Both the position numbers and the translations under genes were made by a program. This document shows, in pieces, positions 6,236 to 11,826 of a DNA stretch of 11,826 bases (positions within the stretch are counted from its first letter, which is position 1; each line of letters starts with the position of its first letter). The notes below the pieces were generated by a model. The model worked only from the letters and a program-made list of their open reading frames with translations, had not been told where the DNA came from and ran no database searches. Source of the DNA: JBLIOB01 sp047639575 (GTDB taxonomy: Bacteria; Bacteroidota; Bacteroidia; Flavobacteriales_D; Parvicellaceae); NCBI GenBank assembly GCA_047639575.1, contig JBLIOB010000117.1:1-11826 (forward strand), in the 5' to 3' direction.

Positions 6236-7143
6236 GCTTTTGGTTTTCTTCCAACAGCGTGCCAATAGGGCATTCCTGTTGATACTACAATGTTCTCAAG
6301 ACCACAAGATGTCAACATTTCAATAATTTGATCTTTACTAAAACGCTGTTCTAATGGAGTTCCAAATCTATCTAACGCATCATTCCTAATGATGTTCCAA
6401 CTTTTATCGGAATAATAAGACAACGGTATTTTTTTCCAAAAACTTCCATTGGGTGAAAGCATCTTGAAGAATCTGGACCACAACACCAATGGCATATATA
6501 TAAAGATGGCAATTAAGTCACAAGTGAATTTTTTTAATCCTTTCGGCATGGAGGAAACTAATTTTCTGATTCCGTTTACAATGGCAAAAAGAAATTGGTA
6601 AAAGCCGCCTCTTCCATCCAAATTATAATAAAGGTAGGTTAAGAAATATCCACCTTTTTTCACTTTTAAAAGCGTATCTAAAATAGCTTTTTTAGTATCA
6701 GGAATGTGATGGTAAACCCCAATGCCCATGGCAAAATCAAAACTTTCATCCGCAAAAGGAATAGAGTCAACGCCAGCCTGAGTAATTCGCACGTTTTCTT
6801 GTTCTTGCGTTAATAATTCTGCCGAAAAAACAGCTTTACTTGGGTCGATAGCTTCGATGAATTTAACACGTGGAGCAAGATATGCAGACCATCGGCCAGT
6901 GCCACATCCCATATCTAGCGCTATGGTTTCTGAGTTGCAGATTTCTTCTGTTACAATATCAAAATATTGATCTCCGGCATTCTTAATTTCTTTTGCCGAG
7001 AATTTTCCAAATTTCTCCCATTCTTCTCCAAAAGATTCAACTGTTTCTTTATCTAGATTTTTATCCAGGTCAGATACGAAAGAAGCAATCTTCTTTCTAT
7101 TGAAATCAATTTTATTTATGGGTGAGGAGGAGTAGGGTAGCAT
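6232..7143 (-). CDS. Class I SAM-dependent methyltransferase
   Basis: The 303-residue product has the S-adenosylmethionine motif I LDMGCGTGRW (76-85), an acidic strand-2 end E-A-I-D-P (97-101), P-F-A-D-E-S-F-D-F (129-137) and GVYHHIPD (142-149), all as in Rossmann-fold methyltransferases of the UbiE/Methyltransf_11 type. The S-F-G-E-E-W-x-x-F segment (37-45) before the core is, from memory, frequent in methyltransferases of surface-glycan loci. An insert between about 178 and 240 contains a hydrophobic run (208-222) that may touch the membrane. It probably methylates a sugar or a glycan intermediate; the acceptor is unknown. It starts with ATG two bases after the epimerase stop and its own TGA overlaps the glycosyltransferase ATG, so translation is likely coupled on both sides. 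Confidence 0.87.
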   Translation of the reverse strand: MLPYSSSPINKIDFNRKKIASFVSDLDKNLDKETVESFGEEWEKFGKFSAKEIKNAGDQYFDIVTEEICNSETIALDMGCGTGRWSAYLAPRVKFIEAIDPSKAVFSAELLTQEQENVRITQAGVDSIPFADESFDFAMGIGVYHHIPDTKKAILDTLLKVKKGGYFLTYLYYNLDGRGGFYQFLFAIVNGIRKLVSSMPKGLKKFTCDLIAIFIYMPLVLWSRFFKMLSPNGSFWKKIPLSYYSDKSWNIIRNDALDRFGTPLEQRFSKDQIIEMLTSCGLENIVVSTGMPYWHAVGRKPKA

Positions 7144-7145
7144 GT

Positions 7146-8141
7146 TTAATCTTCTTTCCAGCTTGGAGGGAGTTTCTCCATAATCTCAATGTTCTCAAAT
7201 TTATCGCTTGCTCTAGATCCAGCTGTTCTTGCCCAATCAGCCATTTTTTGTAAGCCTTCTTCTAAAGATGTAAAACGATCTTGGCCAAATACACGTTTTG
7301 CTTTTGAATGATCCGCATATGCGTGAACCACTTCATTTCTTGCTGCTAAGAATTTTAATTTCCCAGATAGACCCATCACCTTTTGCGTGGTTTCAGCTAA
7401 TTCTTTTACCGAGTATTCTTGATCTGCGCCAATGTTAAAAATTTCATTGATTGCAGCTGAGTTGTTTACACATGAAGCAATCTGAGGCGCAACATCTCCT
7501 ATATAGCTGAAAGCTCTGGTCTGACCACCATCACCGAAAATGGTCAATTCCTTACCTAACATCAATTGATTCATGAAGATCCCAACTACATTACGATATC
7601 GATCACCTAGATTCTGGTATTCTCCATATACATTATGCGGTCTAAAAATTACTGAGTTCAATCCAAACATCTCATGTGCCGTTTTTAAATCCATCTCAAC
7701 AGCAAACTTTGCAACACCATAAGGATCTTCGGGATGTGGATAGTCAGTCTCCCTCATAGGGGGTTCAAGAGCACCGTAACAAGCAATAGAAGAAGTGAAA
7801 ACGAAACATTCAACCTTGAATTTGATAGAAGCATTGATCAGATTAATACTTCCAATCAAGTTGTTTTGATAATTAAATCTTCTAATAAAGTGGCTTAATC
7901 CTTCAGCAGCGTATGCGGCCAAATGATAGACGTAATTGAATTGATGCTTTTCAAATAATTCAAGAACCAAGTCATAATCGTTAATGCTGCCATTAATAAA
8001 TTCAGCATTTTCATTGACATGGTCTTCAAACCCGCCACTTAGATCGTCTAAAACGACAACTTTATGGCCCATCGAAATCAGCTCATTAGTGACATGCGCC
8101 CCAATAAATCCTGCTCCTCCAGTTACAAGTGATGTTTTCAT
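7146..8141 (-). CDS. NAD-dependent nucleotide-sugar epimerase/dehydratase (extended SDR)
   Basis: The 331-residue product is an extended short-chain dehydrogenase/reductase. The nucleotide-binding motif TGGAGFIG is at residues 7-14, with L-D-D (31-33) after the second strand as the NAD ribose site. The active site is S117/S118 in FTSSIACYG and Y141-x3-K145 in DPYGVAKFA. RPHNVYG (167-173) and RAFSYIGDV (209-217) are typical of the GalE/RmlB/WcaG group. It should act on an NDP-sugar in the cytosol, most likely as a UDP-hexose 4-epimerase, but 4,6-dehydratase or related activity is not excluded. It is the first gene of the minus-strand operon and starts with ATG at 8141, 17 bp after its own promoter box. 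Confidence 0.88.
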   Translation of the reverse strand: MKTSLVTGGAGFIGAHVTNELISMGHKVVVLDDLSGGFEDHVNENAEFINGSINDYDLVLELFEKHQFNYVYHLAAYAAEGLSHFIRRFNYQNNLIGSINLINASIKFKVECFVFTSSIACYGALEPPMRETDYPHPEDPYGVAKFAVEMDLKTAHEMFGLNSVIFRPHNVYGEYQNLGDRYRNVVGIFMNQLMLGKELTIFGDGGQTRAFSYIGDVAPQIASCVNNSAAINEIFNIGADQEYSVKELAETTQKVMGLSGKLKFLAARNEVVHAYADHSKAKRVFGQDRFTSLEEGLQKMADWARTAGSRASDKFENIEIMEKLPPSWKED

Positions 8142-8158
8142 AGTTGGTTAATGTGCTA

Positions 8159-8166
8159 CAAATATA
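8159..8166 (-). promoter_or_regulatory. Promoter -7 box (TATATTTG) for the epimerase-methyltransferase-glycosyltransferase operon
   Basis: The minus strand reads TATATTTG, an exact match to the Bacteroidota TAnnTTTG element, ending 17 bp before the ATG at 8141. Transcription would begin near 8152 with a leader of only about 10 nt. A TTG at -33 is not evident. Confidence 0.6.
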
Positions 8167-8208
8167 ATTAGCTGTTGCTGAACTCCTATTCGCAGGACAC
8201 CTTTTTAC

Positions 8209-8216
8209 TATCTTTG
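8209..8216 (+). promoter_or_regulatory. Promoter -7 box (TATCTTTG) for the 4,6-dehydratase gene
   Basis: The plus strand reads TATCTTTG, an exact TAnnTTTG match, ending 16 bp before the ATG at 8233. Transcription would begin near 8223, leaving a leader of about 10 nt. At the -33 position only a weak TTCG (8189-8192) is seen. Only 42 bp separate this box from the divergent one at 8159-8166. Confidence 0.6.
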
Positions 8217-8232
8217 GCGGAATCGACATTGA

Positions 8233-10116
8233 ATGATCACACTTCCAGAACGTAATTCGCCACGGTGGCTCATCTTTCTCATAGACATGGGGATTTGTTT
8301 GGTGTCATTAGGTTTGGCCTACGTATTGCGTTTTGATTTTTTAGATACGCCTACTCGTTATTTCGCTGATCAATGGGATCAGTTAAAATGGACTTTACCA
8401 GTTTTCTTAGCCATTAGAGCAGCTTCCTTTTTTATTGGTAAAACTTATCAAGGCATTGTTAGGTTCACTAGTACGGAAGACGCAAAGCGATTATTTATCA
8501 CTGTGTTTGCTGGATCGGTTATGATTGCGTTAGTTTCTCCAATACGTTATTATTTCTTTGATGACCTCTACTTGTTACCAAGACCAATTATCATCATGGA
8601 TTTTCTGATCACGTTGTTCTTGATCATTACCAGTAGGTTCGTGGTTAAGCTACTGTATCTAGAGTCTAGAAAGAAAAGATCTGAAAAAGAAAGCGTTATT
8701 ATTTATGGTTCGGGAGAACTTGGAATTATATTAAAGCGGACATTGGATAGGGACCAAGGAAAGCGTAAATCCGTATTCGCTTACATTGATGACGATCCTA
8801 AAAAAGTTGGTAAAAGACTAGAAGGAATTCCAATAGAATCCACTGCGAATCTTGAAAAATTGTTAGCTAAGAATGATATCTCTAGTGTGATTATCGGAAT
8901 TTTAAAGCCTGACGTTGAGCATAAGAATCAAGTCATAGATATTTGTATTGATCAAGGAGTAGAGACGTTATCTGTGCCACCTGTAGAAAGCTGGATCAAT
9001 GGTGAGTTAAATGCAGGTCAAATTAGGAAGATTAGAATAGAAGACTTGTTAGGCAGGAAGGAAATTAAATTATCCAAGACTAAAATTTCTTCAGATTTGG
9101 ACGGTCAGAAAGTACTAATAACGGGCGCTGCAGGTTCCATTGGTTCTGAGGTTGTGAGACAGGTTCTTCGTTTTTCACCCAAGGAAGTAGTTATTCTAGA
9201 TCAGGCAGAATCGCCTTTATATGACGTTCACAATGAACTGAAATCTCGATCAAATTCCAAGTGTTTGAAAGTGGTAATAGGAGATGTCTCTAATAAAACT
9301 AGGATGACTAATGTGTTCGAAAGTTATCGTCCAGATATTGTGTATCATGCTGCAGCATATAAGCACGTTCCTTTAATGGAAGACAATCCATCGGAAGCAA
9401 TTTTAACCAATGTTTTAGGAACAAAGATTCTTGCTGAATTAGCGGATCAGTTTGCGGTCAAGAAGTTTGTGATGATCTCTACGGACAAAGCTGTGAATCC
9501 AACAAACGTAATGGGAGCATCTAAGCGAATAGCCGAGATCTTTTGTCAAGCTCTAAATAAGAAAAGTAACGTCCAGTTTGTCACAACTAGATTTGGAAAT
9601 GTATTAGGGAGTAGTGGATCAGTAATCCCCTTATTCAGACGTCAAATTGAAGCAGGCGGGCCATTAACAGTTACCCACGCAGAAGTAACCCGTTTCTTTA
9701 TGACTATTCCCGAAGCTTGCCAATTGGTGCTGGAAGCTGGAAGCATGGGAGAGGGTGGAGAGATCTTCGTTTTCGATATGGGTGAATCTGTTAAAATTAT
9801 TGACTTAGCTAAGAAAATGATTAGTCTCAGCGGCTTGAAATTAGACGAAGACATTTCGATAAAAATCACTGGTTTAAGACCAGGTGAAAAGCTTTACGAA
9901 GAATTACTTACTTCCGAAGAAGGGTCTTTACCAACTCATCATGCACAGATCATGATAGGGAAAGTACAGGAATATGATTTTAATGAAGTGACTCCTGAAA
10001 TTGAGCAGTTAATCGGTGATTTCAACTCTCAGGACAACGCCAAGATTGTTGCTAAAATGAAAACTATTGTTCCAGAATACAAGAGTAATAATTCAGAATT
10101 TTCAGTATTAGACTAA
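8233..10116 (+). CDS. Membrane-anchored nucleotide-sugar 4,6-dehydratase (WbpM/FlaA1/CapD-like)
   Basis: The 627-residue product is full length for the large form of this family. About four membrane helices occupy residues 12-32, 52-70, 87-103 and 117-140. A first Rossmann domain has G-S-G-E-L-G (159-164), and the SDR catalytic domain begins with TGAAGSIG (297-304). The active site reads STDKAVNPTNVMGASKR (416-432), with S416/T417, D418, K419 and M427-x3-K431 in place of the usual Tyr-x3-Lys; this Ser-Met-Lys arrangement is typical of WbpM-type UDP-GlcNAc 4,6-dehydratases. RPGEKLYEELL (549-559) near the end is also conserved. The expected reaction makes a UDP-4-keto-6-deoxy sugar, the entry to QuiNAc, FucNAc or bacillosamine-type sugars for O-antigen, capsule or glycoprotein glycans. 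It is divergent from the glycan operon and ends 11 bp from the convergent gene on its right. The exact sugar is not certain. Confidence 0.93.
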   Translation: MITLPERNSPRWLIFLIDMGICLVSLGLAYVLRFDFLDTPTRYFADQWDQLKWTLPVFLAIRAASFFIGKTYQGIVRFTSTEDAKRLFITVFAGSVMIALVSPIRYYFFDDLYLLPRPIIIMDFLITLFLIITSRFVVKLLYLESRKKRSEKESVIIYGSGELGIILKRTLDRDQGKRKSVFAYIDDDPKKVGKRLEGIPIESTANLEKLLAKNDISSVIIGILKPDVEHKNQVIDICIDQGVETLSVPPVESWINGELNAGQIRKIRIEDLLGRKEIKLSKTKISSDLDGQKVLITGAAGSIGSEVVRQVLRFSPKEVVILDQAESPLYDVHNELKSRSNSKCLKVVIGDVSNKTRMTNVFESYRPDIVYHAAAYKHVPLMEDNPSEAILTNVLGTKILAELADQFAVKKFVMISTDKAVNPTNVMGASKRIAEIFCQALNKKSNVQFVTTRFGNVLGSSGSVIPLFRRQIEAGGPLTVTHAEVTRFFMTIPEACQLVLEAGSMGEGGEIFVFDMGESVKIIDLAKKMISLSGLKLDEDISIKITGLRPGEKLYEELLTSEEGSLPTHHAQIMIGKVQEYDFNEVTPEIEQLIGDFNSQDNAKIVAKMKTIVPEYKSNNSEFSVLD

Positions 10117-10127
10117 CTATTCCAAAC

Positions 10128-10505
10128 TCAATCCAGCTTGTACTTCTTTTTCAAGTTGGAGATCATCTTCTTCTCCGTTAGTTTTTTCTTAGCAGTATTT
10201 AGCCAGTTATATTCATTTTGAATATTCACAGCCATCAACGTTTCTTCCCACTTGATTTTACTCTTCGGGCAGTGTTCTTCCACAAGGCCCTTAAACTGCT
10301 TGATGTACTTGTCGTCTGTAATTTTATTTGTGAATAGCTGAAGCATCCAAGTTGAAACACCCTTGATAAGGATACCTTCAGCGTCTTTTTCTCCTATTTT
10401 CCAATCGGTAACATTGCCTAATTTTTTAACAGGAATTCTATAGGTGAAATCCTTTTTAGCAATCGATATTGAGAGTAAGCTGTCTTTAACTGAATGTTTA
10501 ATCAT
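10128..10505 (-). CDS. Hypothetical cytosolic protein, 125 residues
   Basis: I do not recognise a family. The protein has no signal peptide or membrane segment. It begins with a short strand-rich part (SLLSISIAKKDFTYRIPVKK, 9-28), followed by an amphipathic middle with W35 and W53, and a lysine-rich C-terminus (about 105-124) likely to be helical and possibly nucleic-acid binding, which is speculation. It is accepted as real because it is the only long frame here, has ATG at 10505, a good TAnnTTTG box 35 bp upstream, and fills the space up to the convergent dehydratase gene, with only 11 bp between the two stops. Confidence 0.65.
   Translation of the reverse strand: MIKHSVKDSLLSISIAKKDFTYRIPVKKLGNVTDWKIGEKDAEGILIKGVSTWMLQLFTNKITDDKYIKQFKGLVEEHCPKSKIKWEETLMAVNIQNEYNWLNTAKKKLTEKKMISNLKKKYKLD
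10133..10159. terminator. Weak hairpin at the convergent gene ends
   Basis: CCAGCTTG (10133-10140) and CAAGTTGG (10152-10159) can pair over 8 bp in the plus-strand RNA with one G-U pair and an 11-nt pyrimidine-rich loop. It lies 17 nt after the dehydratase stop and inside the last codons of the convergent gene. No run of T follows on either strand, so this is at best a weak or assisted terminator. Confidence 0.25.
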
Positions 10506-10540
10506 GGTGCTACTTTTTTGTCAGGATATTTAATAATGGG

Positions 10541-10548
10541 CAAATGTA
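10541..10548 (-). promoter_or_regulatory. Promoter -7 box (TACATTTG) for the 125-residue protein gene
   Basis: The minus strand reads TACATTTG, matching TAnnTTTG exactly. A T-rich ATTT lies about 19 bp upstream, near the -33 position, but is not a full TTG. The start of transcription would be near 10534, giving a leader of about 29 nt before the ATG at 10505. The remaining gap up to 10621 holds nothing else I can name. Confidence 0.5.
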
Positions 10549-10621
10549 GTGATCATAGACCAAGATGAAATGGATTTTCTAATAAGAGTGAAATTTATGA
10601 TAGATCGAATGGTTTGACTCA

Positions 10622-10894
10622 TTACAAATAACCTATAATCGACCTGCTTAAGATGATTAATACAAGTAGAAGCCCGATTGCATTTAATACGTTTAAAACT
10701 CCTTTTTTTCCTTTCCTTTTGATTCGAATTAATGCAGGAATAATAAATAAGCTGGACCCAAACAAAATTGGAAACACGAACCATCCATATCCCCAAGTGC
10801 CTCCGGTAGTTACTGCAATAATGGCGCTATAATACAGGCATGGTAAGTTGAAGAGGATAACAAACCAAGGAATAATATCAAACAGCTTTTTCAT
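10622..10894 (-). CDS. Small three-helix membrane protein, 90 residues
   Basis: No family is recognised. The protein is strongly hydrophobic with three likely membrane helices at about residues 8-29, 37-57 and 69-88. A basic loop, RIKRKGKKG (57-65), sits between helices 2 and 3 and should face the cytosol, placing the N-terminus outside. It starts with ATG at 10894 (M-K-K-L-F), preceded by AAGGAT about a dozen bases upstream; the frame stays open to a TTG at 10912 that would overlap the preceding stop. The gap to the T9SS-exported protein gene upstream is 14 bp, so the two are probably one transcript, although no functional link is evident. Confidence 0.72.
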   Translation of the reverse strand: MKKLFDIIPWFVILFNLPCLYYSAIIAVTTGGTWGYGWFVFPILFGSSLFIIPALIRIKRKGKKGVLNVLNAIGLLLVLIILSRSIIGYL

Positions 10895-10908
10895 GATGCT
10901 TATATCCT

Positions 10909-11721
10909 TCAATTCCGATCCGAGATTATAAACTTCTCACTTGAAATTAATTTATTGCCTTGGGTTAAGTTGAGTACATAAGTACCAATCGGTAAATCGT
11001 TTCGATGTATTTCGAATTCATGTCCATTTATATTCGGTATAGACCTTACTTTTTGGCCGTAAATATTGTAGACGTCCAAGTGCCCGTTTCGAATTTCTGA
11101 ATCGAAGTAAACTGTAGAACTTGAGATGACTGGATTAGGAGCAATAGAGCCAGTTGAATAGTTTAAATTATCGATTTGGTTAATTCCTACATCAGCGCTA
11201 ATTGTAATGGAGTCGAAAGAGTAAATCATCCACTCTGCACCAATTGTCGTGTATTTGAATGCCACATAACCACTATCCGACATGAACGGGATATTGATTA
11301 ATGTATCCAGCCATTGATACAGAGGCAGAATAACTGATAGATTACCAAGCAAAACAAAGCTTCCGATTGCTGGGTCAGGATCATCCGTGCCAAACCATAC
11401 TTCACAATTATCCGGAGTTGGTGCGCTGAAACCTCCAGCGTACATTTTCATTGTCATTACCGATGCTGACGTTAGGTTCAATGGTGGAGATACGTACCAA
11501 TCGATAACCGTATCCGTAGCACTTCCTCCAACATTATAATCATGGAAAATATCTCCATTGTCAACCCAGTCAAAGGCGCTTATCGTTCCTTTTCGGAATT
11601 GTTGCCATCCGGCTTGTTCCGTTGGCGAATCAAACCCTGTGTAATACGGCAAAGAAGCACTTTGGGCAAAAAGTGTATTTGTTGTAATAAAGAGAATCAA
11701 GTAGGTAAGGGATGTTTTCAT
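10909..11721 (-). CDS. Secreted protein with T9SS type A C-terminal sorting domain
   Basis: The 270-residue product has a signal peptide (residues 1-20, ending L-F-A-Q), a beta-rich middle domain and a C-terminal sorting domain. The middle part, starting Y-Y-T-G-F-D-S-P-x-x-x-x-G-W (26-39) and containing VIDWYVSPPLNL (72-83), resembles the jelly-roll 'choice-of-anchor J' (MAM-like) domains of Bacteroidota surface proteins. The sorting domain is about 191-270, with APNPV (194-198), VYNIYGQKV (217-225) and LPIGTYVLNL (243-252), all hallmarks of T9SS type A cargo. After export to the periplasm it should cross the outer membrane by the PorSS machinery, lose the C-terminal domain and be secreted or anchored at the cell surface. 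No catalytic motif is seen, so an adhesive or carbohydrate-binding role is possible but unproven. Confidence 0.9.
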   Translation of the reverse strand: MKTSLTYLILFITTNTLFAQSASLPYYTGFDSPTEQAGWQQFRKGTISAFDWVDNGDIFHDYNVGGSATDTVIDWYVSPPLNLTSASVMTMKMYAGGFSAPTPDNCEVWFGTDDPDPAIGSFVLLGNLSVILPLYQWLDTLINIPFMSDSGYVAFKYTTIGAEWMIYSFDSITISADVGINQIDNLNYSTGSIAPNPVISSSTVYFDSEIRNGHLDVYNIYGQKVRSIPNINGHEFEIHRNDLPIGTYVLNLTQGNKLISSEKFIISDRN

Positions 11722-11747
11722 TTTCTTAAAGCTTTGAACGTTAATTA

Positions 11748-11776
11748 TAAAGTTAGTAAACGTAAGGAATTAGCAA
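11748..11776 (-). promoter_or_regulatory. Promoter candidate for the T9SS cargo gene (TTG-N18-TAACTTTA)
   Basis: On the minus strand TTG (11774-11776) is followed after 18 bases by TAACTTTA (11748-11755). This is the Bacteroidota -33/-7 layout with one mismatch, A for G at the last position of the -7 box. The box ends 26 bp before the ATG at 11721. Confidence 0.4.
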
Positions 11777-11805
11777 ATGAATTGTTATGGTAAAACCCAC
11801 CCTTT

Positions 11806-11823
11806 AGCACGTTTATAAGTGCT
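11806..11823. repeat. Short inverted repeat at the right edge
   Basis: AGCAC (11806-11810) and GTGCT (11819-11823) flank the 8-base GTTTATAA. The repeat lies upstream of the T9SS cargo promoter. It may be part of a terminator of a gene beyond the right edge or an operator half; five-base arms are too short to decide. Confidence 0.25.
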
Positions 11824-11826
11824 GAT

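Noticed and set aside
6236..6265. Upstream start for the glycosyltransferase ten codons before ATG 6235
   Set aside because: ATG 6235 forms a classic ATGA overlap with the methyltransferase stop and begins the M-K-K-V-L-F-I strand expected of a GT-B enzyme.
9642..9869. A 75-codon minus-strand frame inside the dehydratase gene
   Set aside because: It is antisense to the conserved SDR domain and has no independent signals.
10530..10796. An 88-codon minus-strand frame overlapping the small membrane protein gene
   Set aside because: It begins inside the membrane protein gene in another frame and reads as a compositionally odd protein; the hydrophobic frame with ATG at 10894 is much more credible.

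Overview
The window looks like a chromosomal segment from an AT-rich marine-type Bacteroidota, most likely Flavobacteriales. The evidence is a secreted protein with a type IX secretion (T9SS) sorting domain, several TAnnTTTG boxes (the Bacteroidota -7 promoter element) at sensible distances before genes, weak Shine-Dalgarno sequences, and Bacteroidota-type versions of several enzymes. I see no rRNA, tRNA, CRISPR array, insertion sequence or prophage. Taxonomy is inferred from these features only.

Left part (1-4829, all minus strand, read right to left): gcvT (glycine cleavage T-protein), comB (2-phosphosulfolactate phosphatase), a secreted zinc phospholipase C/S1-P1-nuclease-fold hydrolase, a secreted M14 zinc carboxypeptidase, and the first 45 codons of another secreted protein cut by the window edge. 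Gaps are 3, 80, 29 and 14 bp, so parts of the run, and perhaps all of it, are co-transcribed. gcvT and comB are cytosolic. The other three carry signal peptides and form an exported set that includes at least two hydrolases. A 329-bp gene-free stretch (4830-5158) lies upstream of gcvT; it holds a promoter candidate and perhaps a decayed gene fragment.

Middle part (5159-10116): the edge or whole of a surface-polysaccharide locus. An NAD-dependent sugar epimerase, a SAM methyltransferase and a family-4-type glycosyltransferase form a tightly packed minus-strand operon (2-bp gap, then an ATGA overlap). Divergent from it, across 91 bp, is a large membrane-anchored nucleotide-sugar 4,6-dehydratase of the WbpM/FlaA1/CapD type. 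The 91 bp hold two opposed TAnnTTTG boxes, each about 17 bp from its start codon. The dehydratase and epimerase would make modified nucleotide sugars; the transferase and methyltransferase would build or decorate the glycan.

Right part (10128-11721, minus strand): a 125-residue protein of unknown function convergent with the dehydratase, a 90-residue three-helix membrane protein, and a T9SS-exported protein.

I did not find a clearly new multi-gene system. The best points for a second look are the phospholipase C-fold enzyme, whose metal-ligand spacing mixes the P1 nuclease and phospholipase C patterns and which appears to carry a propeptide; comB in an organism where coenzyme M is not expected; and the interlocked divergent promoter. 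Several genes here are best started downstream of the longest open frame, and those corrected starts are given in the entries.
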